A stretch of DNA of 64,000 nucleotides from Bifidobacterium breve (GCA_945883725.1 CAMCXZ010000003.1:18162-82161); one strand, 5' to 3'; shown: positions 10,465-20,083, numbered from the stretch's first letter. Program-made: numbers and translations. Notes: generated by a model not told the origin, from the sequence alone.

Positions 10465-10470
10465 ATCTTA
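10465..10470 (-). promoter_or_regulatory. -10 element for leaderless DUF3263 mRNA
   Basis: Minus-strand TAAGAT, seven bases, then ATG 10457, with no Shine-Dalgarno sequence. Confidence 0.55.
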
Positions 10471-10508
10471 CGTAACGCAAGTGAAAAAGTGTGGGAACTT
10501 CAAGTGAT

Positions 10509-11855
10509 TTATAGCCGCTGCAAAATCAGATCAATATCACTGAATTTTGTCCACGGGTTGACTATGGCAAATCGCAAAATTGGCTGACCATCATGAGATG
10601 ACGGTGGAATAAAGCCAACTTGGTCCGTTAACAATTTATCACTCCACTTTTGATAATCAGATGTGGTCCAACCAGTGCGAGTAAATGCAACTATGGAAAG
10701 CTCTGGTTCGCAAAGTAAATTTAAATTTGGATGTTTGCTAACTTTTTTAGCCGCATATTTTGCAACTACCAGAGATTGTTCCATTGCTTCGGAATATGCA
10801 TCGGTACCGTGCGCTGCGAGTGAAAACCAAAATGGTAAACCGCGCGTGCGACGTGTTAACTGGATTGCGTAGTCTGATGGATTCCAATTTCCATCGTGCA
10901 GCGTGTCAAGGTATGAAGCATGTTGAGTGTGAACTTCGCGCGCTAATTCAGGTGCCCGATAAATCAGTGCACAAGCATCGTATGGTGCAAACAACCATTT
11001 ATGTGGATCAACAATTAATGAATCTGCATTTTCTATGCCGTTGAACTTTGCGCGAACTGACGGAGCGCATAAGGCCGCTATTCCATAAGCGCCATCGACA
11101 TGGAACCAAATATCTCGAGTTTTCGCAACTGCACCAATACCAGCTAAATCATCGATGATGCCAAGATTTGTGGTGCCTGCCGTAGCAACTACTGCAAATA
11201 CTCGACGGCCACTTTGTCGGTGCAGCGCATCAATTTCTTTGCCGACTACATCGCCTTGCAGCTTGCCATTTTCATCAACTGCAATCTTTAAAACATCGAC
11301 ATCCATTACTTGCGCAGCTGAAGCGATAGATGAATGTGCTTGTTCGCTACATGCAATTACCCAGCGCGCAGTATCGGGGAAATTTTTACGGGCTTGAGCG
11401 CGCGCTACAACTAGCGCGGAAAGATTTCCAACCGTGCCGCCTTGCACAAACACACCACCAGAACTTTGCGGCAGACCTGCTAAATCAGCAATCCAACGCA
11501 GCGCTTGATTCTCGGCAAATACCGCTCCAGCACCTTCTTGCCATGAGCCGCCATACAGAGCGCTAGCTCCAACCACTAAATCAAAGAGGTTTGCATATTC
11601 ACTCGGGGCTGATGGAATGAAAGCTAAATTGCGTGGGTGATCCGTTGAGATACAAGCTTTTGCTAAAACAGAAGTAAAAACATCAAGTGCTTCTTTACCA
11701 CCTAGACCTTTTGCTGTAATTGTGTTTCCGACTTGGGCAAAAAGTTCAGCTTCTGAAAGCGGGCCATCTAAGGGTGGGTCACTCTTTAACCGCTCGAGGC
11801 TATAAGCCAGTACCTCATTGGCGAGCGCTTCGACTTCAGGTGTGAACTCATGCAT
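10509..11855 (-). CDS. PLP-dependent amino-acid decarboxylase (group II)
   Basis: Member of the glutamate/aromatic amino-acid decarboxylase family, 448 residues. Visible are the cofactor aspartate Asp254 in FHVDGAYGIAAL, the PLP lysine Lys286 in VDPHKWLFAPYDA, and the TAGTTNLGIIDD loop. Expected reaction is decarboxylation of an amino acid to an amine in the cytoplasm. Substrate is not predictable here; candidates include aromatic amino acids, DOPA-like compounds, 2,4-diaminobutyrate or aspartate. The upstream hexamer CAGACT six bases before the ATG is a weak promoter candidate. Neighbours (DUF3263 and an SDR protein) give no pathway clue. Confidence 0.85.
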   Translation of the reverse strand: MHEFTPEVEALANEVLAYSLERLKSDPPLDGPLSEAELFAQVGNTITAKGLGGKEALDVFTSVLAKACISTDHPRNLAFIPSAPSEYANLFDLVVGASALYGGSWQEGAGAVFAENQALRWIADLAGLPQSSGGVFVQGGTVGNLSALVVARAQARKNFPDTARWVIACSEQAHSSIASAAQVMDVDVLKIAVDENGKLQGDVVGKEIDALHRQSGRRVFAVVATAGTTNLGIIDDLAGIGAVAKTRDIWFHVDGAYGIAALCAPSVRAKFNGIENADSLIVDPHKWLFAPYDACALIYRAPELAREVHTQHASYLDTLHDGNWNPSDYAIQLTRRTRGLPFWFSLAAHGTDAYSEAMEQSLVVAKYAAKKVSKHPNLNLLCEPELSIVAFTRTGWTTSDYQKWSDKLLTDQVGFIPPSSHDGQPILRFAIVNPWTKFSDIDLILQRL

Positions 11856-11887
11856 GCTGAGAGTCTGCCACTAATTGAGAAATTTAG

Positions 11888-13369
11888 TTAACGAATATTG
11901 CGTTGGGTCTTTTTAACTATGTTGCGCAACATAGTTGGAAACACAAAGGTGTGAAATGGCAGCACTGAATACCAATACAACTGCCCACCTAAACCATTTG
12001 GCGTAAAGGTTGCCTCCTGCACGATGTGAGTTTTGCCGTCTACTTCACTCACTCTAAATTCCAGCCAAGCCTTTCCTGGTAAGACCATTTCAGCATATAA
12101 GCGCAATACGGATTCGCGTTCGATTTTCTCAACGCGCCAAAAATCTAAACTGTCTCCGACTCGTAAATGATCTGGGTCTCGCCGCCCTCGACGTAACCCA
12201 ACGCCGCCAAACATGCGATCTAAAAGACCTCGAGCAAACCAGAGGAAATCTGATCCATACCAACCATGCTGGCCGCCAATGCCTTCAATAGTTTTCCAGA
12301 TCTGCGCTAACGGAATATCAGTTGTAGTTTCGCGGAAATCTTTAAGAGTCATTTCACCGGCCCAGTCGGGATCTCCCTGAGCTTTCTGCCATGGCGCAGT
12401 TGGATAAGAAGCATCAGACCATCTGCTCTCTACTTGGCCATCACTAGTTTTGGAAAGAGCGTAAGTAACTGCACTCTCGACATTGAGTAAGCCTTCGGGT
12501 GGTGGCGGTATCAAATCATTAATACTCTTTTTTGGATCTGCGACAACTTCATTAATCAACGAACCAACTAGTGGGCGAGCGAGTGCAGTCGGAACTGGAG
12601 TTACAAGCCCAATCCACAAACTTGATAGCTCTGGTGTTAGCACTGGAACTCTAATTATCCATCGGCGCGGCAAGCCGGATAACTTGGCAAATTTCTGCAT
12701 CATGTCAGCGTAGGAAAGTATCTCGGGTCCACCGATATCGAAAACTTTATTTACTGGAACTTCAAGAAGCGCCGCATTTCGCAAATAATGAAGAACATCT
12801 CTAATCGCAATTGGGTGCGTCAAATTTGAAACCCATTTCGGCGTTGTCATGATTGGAAGTCGGTGAGTTAAATGACGCAACATTTCAAAGGAGGCAGAAC
12901 CTGAACCAATAATAATTCCGGCACGTAGTTCTAAAACTGGGACAGTGCCAGAAGCTAATTCAGCCCCAGTTTGAACTCGCGAGGCTAAATGTTGGCTGGA
13001 TTTTAGATCATTTGCGATTCCGCCTAGATAAACAATTTGTGATACCCCTGCTGCTTGCGCCGCTTGTGCAAATCCGCGCGCCATCACAGCTTCAATATCA
13101 TCAAAATTCTTTCCCAAATTAATAGAGTGCAGCAAGTAGAAAGCGGTATGAATCCCAGTTAATGCTGCGATTAAGTCAGGTTGCGAATTGGCATTGCCTT
13201 CGACAATCTCAACGTGGTTAACCCAAGGTTGACCAGCTATTTTATTTCTATCGCGCACCAAAACCCGGACCGATAAATCTTCATTCAATAGATTGCGGAC
13301 TAATCGTCCTCCAACATAGCCAGAAGCCCCTGTTACAAGGTACTTGCGGTCTTTGGTCTGCGGCTCCAT
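11888..13369 (-). CDS. NAD(P)-binding SDR protein fused to DUF2867
   Basis: Two-part protein of about 493 residues. Residues 5-290 are an atypical short-chain dehydrogenase/NmrA-like Rossmann domain, starting KYLVTGASGYVGGRLVRNLL. The C-terminal 150 residues are a DUF2867 domain, with WYGSDFLWFARGLLDRMFGG and a START-like fold suggested by LRLYAEMVLPGKAWLEFRV. The combination is common in Actinobacteria and of unknown substrate; it is often annotated as an epimerase or nucleoside-diphosphate-sugar reductase. The start at 13369 rather than 13381 is chosen because TATGGT lies seven bases upstream of it. Confidence 0.82.
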   Translation of the reverse strand: MEPQTKDRKYLVTGASGYVGGRLVRNLLNEDLSVRVLVRDRNKIAGQPWVNHVEIVEGNANSQPDLIAALTGIHTAFYLLHSINLGKNFDDIEAVMARGFAQAAQAAGVSQIVYLGGIANDLKSSQHLASRVQTGAELASGTVPVLELRAGIIIGSGSASFEMLRHLTHRLPIMTTPKWVSNLTHPIAIRDVLHYLRNAALLEVPVNKVFDIGGPEILSYADMMQKFAKLSGLPRRWIIRVPVLTPELSSLWIGLVTPVPTALARPLVGSLINEVVADPKKSINDLIPPPPEGLLNVESAVTYALSKTSDGQVESRWSDASYPTAPWQKAQGDPDWAGEMTLKDFRETTTDIPLAQIWKTIEGIGGQHGWYGSDFLWFARGLLDRMFGGVGLRRGRRDPDHLRVGDSLDFWRVEKIERESVLRLYAEMVLPGKAWLEFRVSEVDGKTHIVQEATFTPNGLGGQLYWYSVLPFHTFVFPTMLRNIVKKTQRNIR

Positions 13370-13376
13370 GTGATAA

Positions 13377-13382
13377 ACCATA
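13377..13382 (-). promoter_or_regulatory. -10 element for leaderless SDR-DUF2867 mRNA
   Basis: Minus-strand TATGGT, seven bases, then ATG 13369. This placement favours the internal methionine as the true start. Confidence 0.45.
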
Positions 13383-13430
13383 GACTTAACCCATAACTTT
13401 TGCAGTTTCGAACTTGGAAGGAGGCGCTAA

Positions 13431-14654
13431 ATGGCCAAGCCTCGCGTAGTTATTTTAGGAGCCGGCTTCGGCGGTTTAACGGCTGCCCGCGAATTAGCTG
13501 GAAAAGCTGATGTGACGTTAGTCGATCGCCATAACTTTCAAACTTTCCTGCCTCTTCTCTACCAGGTAGCGACTGCTGGGTTAGCGGCTGATCATGTGGC
13601 TTATCCAGTTCGAAGCGGTCTGCGCAAAAGCGATATCAAATTTCGTATGGGTTCACCGATCGAAATCGATCACAAAAACCAAGCAATAAAACTAGACAGC
13701 AGCGAAGTTCTACATTTTGATCACTTAATTTTTGCGCTGGGATCTGCAACAGCAGACTTTAATATTCCAGGAGTCAGCGAACATGCACTTGGCATGAAGA
13801 GCGTTGCCGATGCGATTAATATTCGAGCCGAAATCATGCGTAGATTTGAAGATCTCTGTCGCTTTGAAGATGACACTGTTCTTTCTTTAACCGTGGTCGG
13901 TGGTGGACCAACGGGTGTTGAGATGGCTGGTGCGTTAGCCGAACTAATTTCGGGTCCGCTCATGAATGACCACGAACATGCGGCAAAACATATGAAGATT
14001 AATTTAATTGAAGCTGGACCACGTCTGTTGCCTACTTTTTCAGCCAAGTTATCCGATCGGACTAAACGAGATTTAGAAAAGATGGGCGTTCAGGTTTTCC
14101 TAAATACTGCCGTAGCAAAAGTTGCGCCACGTAAAATCTCAATCAAAGATGGTGCTGATATCCCGTCTGAAGTAACTATTTGGGCTGCGGGTGTGCGCGG
14201 TGAACCAACTGCAGAAGCGCTAAAACTGCCAATTGTTAAATCAAGAATTGATACGACACCTACATTGCAGGTAAATCATTACCCAAATATTTGGGCAATC
14301 GGTGACATTGCAGGCTTGACTGATGGAAACGGCAACTTACTGCCCATGGTTGCTCCAGTTGCACTTCAACAAGGTGCTTGGGCAGCTAGGCAGATTTTGA
14401 ATCTAAGCAATGGTCGCCCAACGCAAGATTTCAAATATCGCGATAAAGGTTCGATGGCCACGATCGGTCGCCATAAGGCTGTAGTTGAAGTTAAAAATCT
14501 TAAACTTACCGGAGTTCCTGCTTGGTTTATCTGGATTTTCCTCCATCTCTTCTATCTATTAGGTGGTCGCAATAAGGTTGGCACAATTGCAGACTGGACC
14601 TGGAACTACTTAACTTTTGATCGAGGAAATCGCCACATTATGGATATTGCGTAA
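13431..14654 (+). CDS. ndh: Type II NADH dehydrogenase-like FAD oxidoreductase
   Basis: Single-subunit, non-proton-pumping NADH:quinone oxidoreductase on the inner membrane face. The 407-residue protein has an FAD-binding ILGAGFGGLTAARELAG at residue 6, an NADH-binding VVGGGPTGVEMAGALAE near residue 158, and the second FAD motif IWAIGDIAG near 290. The C-terminus has a hydrophobic amphipathic segment (FIWIFLHLFYLLGG) typical for membrane docking. Translation uses GGAGG eight bases upstream. It may instead act on other quinones or carotenoid-like substrates, but NDH-2 is the best match. Confidence 0.9.
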   Translation: MAKPRVVILGAGFGGLTAARELAGKADVTLVDRHNFQTFLPLLYQVATAGLAADHVAYPVRSGLRKSDIKFRMGSPIEIDHKNQAIKLDSSEVLHFDHLIFALGSATADFNIPGVSEHALGMKSVADAINIRAEIMRRFEDLCRFEDDTVLSLTVVGGGPTGVEMAGALAELISGPLMNDHEHAAKHMKINLIEAGPRLLPTFSAKLSDRTKRDLEKMGVQVFLNTAVAKVAPRKISIKDGADIPSEVTIWAAGVRGEPTAEALKLPIVKSRIDTTPTLQVNHYPNIWAIGDIAGLTDGNGNLLPMVAPVALQQGAWAARQILNLSNGRPTQDFKYRDKGSMATIGRHKAVVEVKNLKLTGVPAWFIWIFLHLFYLLGGRNKVGTIADWTWNYLTFDRGNRHIMDIA

Positions 14655-14667
14655 TCGAAAGTCGCAA

Positions 14668-15441
14668 ATGAAATATTTAAGTGTCTCTGGCTACCCACTT
14701 TGGAGTTTCGAGTGGGCCAATAATGGCGAAGTTGTACTTCTACTTCATGGCGGTTTAAGCGATACCGATTCTTTTGCCGATGTAATGGTTGAGCCTCTGC
14801 AAGATTCATTTCACTTATTCGCATATGACCGTGCCGGGCATGGTCGCAGTGCTGATCAACCAGGCAGTTTCTATTTTGATTTTCAACGCGATGAAGCAAT
14901 TGCATTTATCTCTGAAGTAATTAAGCAACCAGTTCATTTAGTTGGTTATAGCGATGGCGCAAATATTGCTCTAATGGTTGCTATTGCCCGGCCCGATCTA
15001 GTTAAATCGATTGTTTCAATTGCCGCTAACTTCAATCCTGATGGAATTGTTGATTTGCCGGAATTTGATCCGGCTGGAATCAGCGATGAATATCGAGCTT
15101 ATTATTCTGAAATGTCGCCTGATGCCCCTGAAACGCTAGTTGTAAAGATCACAAAAATGCTTGAGATATGGAAGGTTGAACCAAATATTGATCTCGCAGA
15201 TATCGCGCAAATAAATGTGCCAACGCTAGTAATGGCTGGCGATGATGATGTTGTAAAGCATTCACATTCGATTGAACTTTTTGAGGCTCTACCGCTTGGA
15301 CAATTAGCGATTGTGCCCGGTACTTCGCATGGTTTAGTGAAAGAGAAACCTGAAATTGTTACTGCAATTATTAAAAGTTTCTTAAACGATCAGTCTTATC
15401 CGGTAACTCGGCAACCAATTCGCCGAACTAATCCTGCTTAA
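14668..15441 (+). CDS. Alpha/beta hydrolase
   Basis: Alpha/beta-hydrolase-fold protein of 257 residues. The oxyanion-hole region is LLLHGGLSDTDSF, the nucleophile is the serine of LVGYSDGANIALM, an Asp follows in MAGDDDVVKHSH, and the catalytic His is in GTSHGLVKEKP. Likely an esterase, lipase or C-C hydrolase; substrate unknown. The chosen ATG lies 13 bases after ndh and gives the family-typical start KYLSVSGYPLWSFEW; the longer frame from 14617 would overlap ndh. Its TAA stop is read from a TTAA shared with the stop of the opposite carbonic anhydrase gene. Confidence 0.85.
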   Translation: MKYLSVSGYPLWSFEWANNGEVVLLLHGGLSDTDSFADVMVEPLQDSFHLFAYDRAGHGRSADQPGSFYFDFQRDEAIAFISEVIKQPVHLVGYSDGANIALMVAIARPDLVKSIVSIAANFNPDGIVDLPEFDPAGISDEYRAYYSEMSPDAPETLVVKITKMLEIWKVEPNIDLADIAQINVPTLVMAGDDDVVKHSHSIELFEALPLGQLAIVPGTSHGLVKEKPEIVTAIIKSFLNDQSYPVTRQPIRRTNPA

Positions 15442-15950
15442 TTATCGATCGGTTCAATCTTGCCGGTTGCTACATGGTAAATCCCACCACTAACAATTAC
15501 ATTTTTAGGTATTAGCGGAAAAGCACGAATACGCGAGAGATCTTGGCTTAGGGCAGCGCGCTGATCAACCACGGTATTAAACTCAAGTGAGCGAGTATCT
15601 ACGCCATGTTTTTCTTCAATCATGGCATGAATAACTTCTTCATCCTCTTGGGCCATTCGACAATCGGTATGTGGCATCACCAAAATGCGATCAACACCGA
15701 GTAAGTAGGTCGCTAGAACTAAGGTACGAAGTACATCTTGAGTAACGCGAGCTCCAGCATTGCGCAGGATCTTGGCGTCTCCTGATTTCATTCCGACGAC
15801 TGAGAGCGGATTGATCCGGGAATCCATGCAGGTAACAATCGCTAATCCGCGAGCTGCTCGTCCAGTTAGTTCGCTATATTTAAAGTTTTTCACATAATCT
15901 TCATTAGCGCGCCAAAGATCTTCAAAGCCAGGATTAATTGGTTCGCTCAT
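15438..15950 (-). CDS. Beta-class carbonic anhydrase
   Basis: Zinc enzyme that interconverts CO2 and bicarbonate, supplying carboxylases and pH balance in the cytoplasm. The 170-residue protein holds all metal and active-site residues: Cys41, Asp43 and Arg45 in TCMDSRINP, then His94 and Cys97 in MPHTDCRM. The ILRNAGARVTQDVLRTL segment is typical of beta-CA. It is predicted to be leaderless (TAGACT seven bases before the ATG). It lies between tRNA-Thr and a convergent hydrolase, so it is probably monocistronic. Confidence 0.95.
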   Translation of the reverse strand: MSEPINPGFEDLWRANEDYVKNFKYSELTGRAARGLAIVTCMDSRINPLSVVGMKSGDAKILRNAGARVTQDVLRTLVLATYLLGVDRILVMPHTDCRMAQEDEEVIHAMIEEKHGVDTRSLEFNTVVDQRAALSQDLSRIRAFPLIPKNVIVSGGIYHVATGKIEPIDN

Positions 15951-15957
15951 AACTCAG

Positions 15958-15963
15958 AGTCTA
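15958..15963 (-). promoter_or_regulatory. -10 element for leaderless carbonic anhydrase mRNA
   Basis: Minus-strand TAGACT, seven bases, then ATG 15950. Confidence 0.55.
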
Positions 15964-15994
15964 ACAAATTAGGCAACTAAGCAGGATTAAAAAC

Positions 15995-16069
15995 TGGAGC
16001 CCCCCGTCAGGATTGAACTGACGACCTACGCATTACAAGTGCGTTGCTCTACCACTGAGCTAGGGAGGC
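15995..16069 (-). tRNA. tRNA-Thr (anticodon UGU), CCA encoded
   Basis: Full cloverleaf on the minus strand: acceptor GCCTCCC paired with GGGGGGC, D-arm AGCTCAGTGGTAGAGC, anticodon stem ACGCA/TGCGT with loop CTTGTAA (anticodon TGT), a short variable region, and T-arm with GTTCAATCC. The 3' CCA is encoded (15995-15997) and is followed by GTTTTT. It reads ACA and, by wobble, other threonine codons. Confidence 0.97.
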
Positions 16070-16157
16070 CTTTACTTACATCGCTGCAAGGTTCGCAATT
16101 ATGGCAGGAGATTGGAAAATTCAGAAATCGTTAACCATGTACCCAGCAAAACCCCTG

Positions 16158-16163
16158 TAGATT
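16158..16163 (+). promoter_or_regulatory. -10 element for leaderless ppx mRNA
   Basis: TAGATT, six bases (GCGCCT), then ATG 16170, with no Shine-Dalgarno sequence. Confidence 0.6.
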
Positions 16164-16169
16164 GCGCCT

Positions 16170-17087
16170 ATGCGACTCGGTGTTCTAGATCTCGGATCGA
16201 ACACTATCCACCTACAGGTAGTAGATGCCCATCCAGGGGCGCGGCCTAGCCCGACCACAAATCAAAAGGTCGAGCTGCGCTTAACTGATTACCTTAATAA
16301 ATCTAATGAGATCACTGAGGATGGGATTGCGCTGTTACACCAAGCTATCTCTGATGCCGTAGATCATGCCCGCGAATTTAAAACTGATGAGATCTTAGCT
16401 TTTGCAACGTCTGCTATTCGAGATGCTCGCAATGGTGCACGAATCTTGACCAAACTAAATGAAGAATTTGGCATTGAGATAAATATTCTTTCCGGCGATG
16501 AAGAAGCAAACATGACTTTTCTAGCGGCTCGGCGTTGGTATGGCTGGTCAAGTGGTCGACTATTGGTAATTGACATTGGTGGTGGCTCGCTAGAAATTGG
16601 TATAGGCGATGACGAGCATCCTGAAGCGACTATTTCGTTACCTCTAGGCGCTGCTCGACTTACGCGAGAATTTTTAGATAACGATCCTTACACAGGCAAG
16701 GAGATCAGAAACTTAGAATCAAAAGTACGCGAATTAGTCGTTTCTGAACTACCTGAGGAAATTGTTGAACATGCTGCTGATCAATTTGTTGCAACAAGTA
16801 AAACTTTTCGAACCCTTGCCCGGTTAGGTGCTCATTGGTTTAAAGGTGATCCAAATGTTCTAGAGCTAAGCGCCCTAATGATGATGATTCCTAAATTAAG
16901 TGAGATGACAGATAAATCTCGCGCAGAACTTCCGGGGGTATCAGCCAGTCGCGCAAAACAAATTACTGCCGGTGCAATAGTTGCGCGAACCGTAATGGAA
17001 AGATTGCATATTACTCAGATTCAAATTTGTCCTTGGGCGCTACGCGAAGGCATTGTTTTACGCTGGTTAGACTGGATGGAACGCTAA
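16170..17087 (+). CDS. ppx: Ppx/GppA family exopolyphosphatase
   Basis: ASKHA-fold phosphatase of 305 residues that removes terminal phosphate from polyphosphate or converts pppGpp to ppGpp. The phosphate-1 loop is LDLGSNTIHLQVVD at the N-terminus, the catalytic region includes ATSAIRDARNG, and the second ATPase motif is VIDIGGGSLEIGIGD near residue 135. It is the short, one-domain form found in actinobacteria (Ppx1/2 type), without an HD domain. ppk and mutT1 lie next to it on the opposite strand, which favours polyphosphate as substrate. Confidence 0.9.
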   Translation: MRLGVLDLGSNTIHLQVVDAHPGARPSPTTNQKVELRLTDYLNKSNEITEDGIALLHQAISDAVDHAREFKTDEILAFATSAIRDARNGARILTKLNEEFGIEINILSGDEEANMTFLAARRWYGWSSGRLLVIDIGGGSLEIGIGDDEHPEATISLPLGAARLTREFLDNDPYTGKEIRNLESKVRELVVSELPEEIVEHAADQFVATSKTFRTLARLGAHWFKGDPNVLELSALMMMIPKLSEMTDKSRAELPGVSASRAKQITAGAIVARTVMERLHITQIQICPWALREGIVLRWLDWMER

Positions 17088-17091
17088 AGAA

Positions 17092-17985
17092 TTAAACGGC
17101 TGGTGCTTCGATCCAGTCAACGGCAACAACTTCGCCATCGCGATGATGCAGAATGAATGCCTCTCCTGGTTGTAGCTCAACTTCGATCTTCTTAAAATTC
17201 TTCTTTCCAATCAATTTCTTCACCAAATTAGGCAGAATTGGATTATGGCTACAAACAACCGCATTTAGATCAGGCTTTAGTAGGCTCCATACGTAATCAA
17301 GTGGCGCTTCTTTATCTTTTTCATATCTGTATTCGGATAAGTCTCGTGAAAATATTGGAACTAGCTTCATAGATTTAGCCATAGGGTCGATTGTTTCAAT
17401 GCATCGTTGCGCGTCGGAAGTATGAATTTCGGTAATGCCATAATTTTGGTAAATCGAATGCATCCGCTTTGCTTGACGTTGACCTTTGTTATCTAGCGGA
17501 CGATCGCCATCATCGCCTTCCCACTCTTCACGTTTTAGGGCTTTAGCATGTCGAAGTAACACTATCGGAGTGGTATTAATGCCAAAACTTTCAAAAAACT
17601 TAATTATCTCGCGATCATCATCGACACTGACTTTTTTCTTAGCATCTGAAACTGAAAGCCAAATTACTTGGTCGACTTCATGAGTATCTCTTGGTCCAAT
17701 TGATTTACCAGTTGCTTTAGCCGACCAATAACGAACTTCTTTAGGAGTTCCTTCGGCTAGATATTTGGCAATGCCAATCTCAGGACCCAATACTGGTTCA
17801 AAACCAGTTTCTTCCATGGCTTCTCGAGCAGCACAAGCTAGGTGTGTTTCACCTTGTTCTACTTTTCCTTTGGGTAAAGACCAATCATCATATTTTGGGC
17901 GGTGAACCAAAGCGATTTCAGTAGTTTTCTTAGTTACTCGCCAAAGAACAACACCAGCACCTTGAATAACTTCGGTTTCGCTCAC
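17092..17985 (-). CDS. mutT1: MutT1-type Nudix hydrolase fused to histidine phosphatase
   Basis: Two-domain nucleotide-pool cleanser of 297 residues. Residues 6-130 are a Nudix domain with the box G-x5-E-x7-REAMEETGF starting at Gly40. Residues 140-290 are a SixA-like histidine phosphatase with LLRHAKALK as the phosphohistidine motif. In mycobacterial MutT1 this pairing hydrolyses 8-oxo-GTP/dGTP and then the diphosphate or diadenosine polyphosphates. The gene starts 2 bases after ppk ends and is surely co-transcribed with it, the same order as in mycobacteria. Confidence 0.93.
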   Translation of the reverse strand: MSETEVIQGAGVVLWRVTKKTTEIALVHRPKYDDWSLPKGKVEQGETHLACAAREAMEETGFEPVLGPEIGIAKYLAEGTPKEVRYWSAKATGKSIGPRDTHEVDQVIWLSVSDAKKKVSVDDDREIIKFFESFGINTTPIVLLRHAKALKREEWEGDDGDRPLDNKGQRQAKRMHSIYQNYGITEIHTSDAQRCIETIDPMAKSMKLVPIFSRDLSEYRYEKDKEAPLDYVWSLLKPDLNAVVCSHNPILPNLVKKLIGKKNFKKIEVELQPGEAFILHHRDGEVVAVDWIEAPAV

Positions 17986-17987
17986 AG

Positions 17988-20045
17988 TTATCCGTTCAGA
18001 TACTTCTGCATTAGTAGCTCCTGAATATCTTGGCCGCTCTTATGACGCTTCCACTCGGTACCTAATTGGTGCCAAGCACTGGTGTCAGGAGATAAAGAGA
18101 CTTCAAAGATCTCACGCAAGATATCTTTATGTTGGGCTTTTTCGATACGTAGCAAACTTTCGACTCGACGATCTAAATTTCGATGCATTAAGTCAGAGCT
18201 GCCGATCCAATATTCATCATCGCCGTTATTCACAAAGTGATAAATACGCGAATGCTCAAGAAATCTACCCAGAATTGAACGCACTGTTATATTTTCAGAG
18301 AGACCTTTGATGCCCGGTCTAATTGATGAGATGCCACGAATTACCAGGTCAACCTTAACGCCAGCGTTTGATGCTCGGTAGAGCGCCTCAACAAATTCTT
18401 CATCAAGTAGTGAATTCAACTTAAATTGAATTCCGGCAGGTAAACCTGCTTTGCAGTTCGTAATCTCGTTCTCAATTTTTTCAAGTAATCCTGTACGCAA
18501 ACTACGAGGCGCAACAAGCAAGCGTGAATACGTTGAAGCTGGCGCTAAACCAGATAGTTGATTAAATAACTTACTTAAATCTTCTGTCAGAGTTTGGTCT
18601 GCACTAATTATTCCTAAATCCTCATAGAAACGTGCTGTCTTTGGGTTGTAATTTCCGGTGCCGACGTGGCAGTAACGACGCAAACCATTGGCTTCATCTC
18701 GAATAACTAGTGATAACTTTGCATGGGTTTTTAAATTCATTAAGCCGTAAACCACATGTACACCGGCTGCTTCCAGTTTTCTTGCCCAGCGCACATTTGC
18801 TTGCTCATCAAAGCGTGCTCGAATTTCAATAACTGCCAAAACTTGTTTGCCTGCTTCAGCTGCTTCAATTAGTGCTTCGATAATTGGTGAATCACCTGAA
18901 GTTCTATAAAGAGTCTGTTTTATCGCGAGCACTTGTGGGTCTTGTGCCGCATTTTGCAGGAATTGAACTACTGAACTGGTGAAAGATTCATACGGGTGGT
19001 GCAGCAGAATCTCACCCTGGCGAATAGCTGCAAAGAATAGCTCAGGGTCACCGAAATCAACTTCGCTAAGCGAGGCAGCAGTACGCGACTTAAAGCGATC
19101 GAACTTCAATTCTGGAATATCAAGATCGGCAATACGATTTAAATCAGTTAAATCTAGTGGTGTGGCGAGTGAAAAAACACATTCGCGATTAATCGAAAGT
19201 TCTTCGCAAAGTCGCTCGAGCAGCGCCTGATCAATTCCTTCTTCAATTTCTAGCCTAACTGGTGGGCCAAATCTACGTCGCGCTAATTCTTGCTCAAGTG
19301 AAGTTAAGAGATCTTCGGATTCTTCTTCTTCAAGTTCTAAATCTTCGTTTCGAGTGACTCGGAAGGTGTAGTGATCTTCAATTAACATTCCGGGAAATAG
19401 CTCTTGTAGGTGAATTGCGATTACATCTTCTAGTGGGATAAATCGGCGAGAACCAGTTGAAGAAGTTGCGATAAATCTGGAAAGAATTGGCGGCACCTTA
19501 ACTCTGGCGAAAGATTCTTCGCTAGTAGAAGGATTCTTTAAAATTACTGCCAAATTCAGTGATAGACCAGAGATATATGGGAATGGGTGCGAAGGATCTA
19601 CTGCCAGTGGAGTTAATACTGGATAAATACGTTCGCGGAAAAGTTTTGAGACATAGTTACGTTCATCTTCAAGTAATTCGTTCCAGTGAATTAAATCAAT
19701 TTTATGCGCTTGCAACGCTGGCAGAACTTCGGTTTTAAATAGATTCGCATGGCGGCTCGCCAGAGCTCGAGCTTTATCGGTTACAGCAGTTAAAAGTTGT
19801 GGTGGGGTGTAGCCGGCTGTGTTGGTAGAAGTTATCTGATTTTCTATTTTTCCTAAGATTGAAGCCACGCGAACCATGAAGAACTCATCTAAATTGTTAG
19901 AAAAAATAGCCATATAGCGAAGTCGCTCAAGTAGTGGAACTTCTTTATCTTCGGCAAGTTCAAGAACTCGCTCATTAAATGAAAGCCAGCTGATCTCGCG
20001 ATCAATTAACTCATCCGCCTTTGGCATAATCACATTTTCTCTCAT
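17988..20045 (-). CDS. ppk: Polyphosphate kinase 1
   Basis: Membrane-associated kinase that polymerises the gamma-phosphate of ATP into polyphosphate. The 685-residue protein has the N-domain start DREISWLSFNERVLELA, the conserved NNLDEFFMVRVAS, and the two catalytic histidines: His441 in LKTHAKLSLVIR (the phosphorylated one) and His460 in RRYCHVGTGNYNPKT. A second methionine at 20027 with a GAGAG upstream is an equally good start. mutT1 follows with a 2-base gap and ppx faces the pair, so polyphosphate synthesis and breakdown sit together. A single GTTCACC lies just upstream. Confidence 0.96.
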   Translation of the reverse strand: MRENVIMPKADELIDREISWLSFNERVLELAEDKEVPLLERLRYMAIFSNNLDEFFMVRVASILGKIENQITSTNTAGYTPPQLLTAVTDKARALASRHANLFKTEVLPALQAHKIDLIHWNELLEDERNYVSKLFRERIYPVLTPLAVDPSHPFPYISGLSLNLAVILKNPSTSEESFARVKVPPILSRFIATSSTGSRRFIPLEDVIAIHLQELFPGMLIEDHYTFRVTRNEDLELEEEESEDLLTSLEQELARRRFGPPVRLEIEEGIDQALLERLCEELSINRECVFSLATPLDLTDLNRIADLDIPELKFDRFKSRTAASLSEVDFGDPELFFAAIRQGEILLHHPYESFTSSVVQFLQNAAQDPQVLAIKQTLYRTSGDSPIIEALIEAAEAGKQVLAVIEIRARFDEQANVRWARKLEAAGVHVVYGLMNLKTHAKLSLVIRDEANGLRRYCHVGTGNYNPKTARFYEDLGIISADQTLTEDLSKLFNQLSGLAPASTYSRLLVAPRSLRTGLLEKIENEITNCKAGLPAGIQFKLNSLLDEEFVEALYRASNAGVKVDLVIRGISSIRPGIKGLSENITVRSILGRFLEHSRIYHFVNNGDDEYWIGSSDLMHRNLDRRVESLLRIEKAQHKDILREIFEVSLSPDTSAWHQLGTEWKRHKSGQDIQELLMQKYLNG

Positions 20046-20083
20046 TTTGGTGAACAGGAAGCATCGATTAGGTGGATTGGCGC

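Noticed and set aside
20050..20056. Single GTTCACC motif upstream of ppk
   Set aside because: Only one copy is visible, without an 11-base partner, so a PHO box cannot be claimed.
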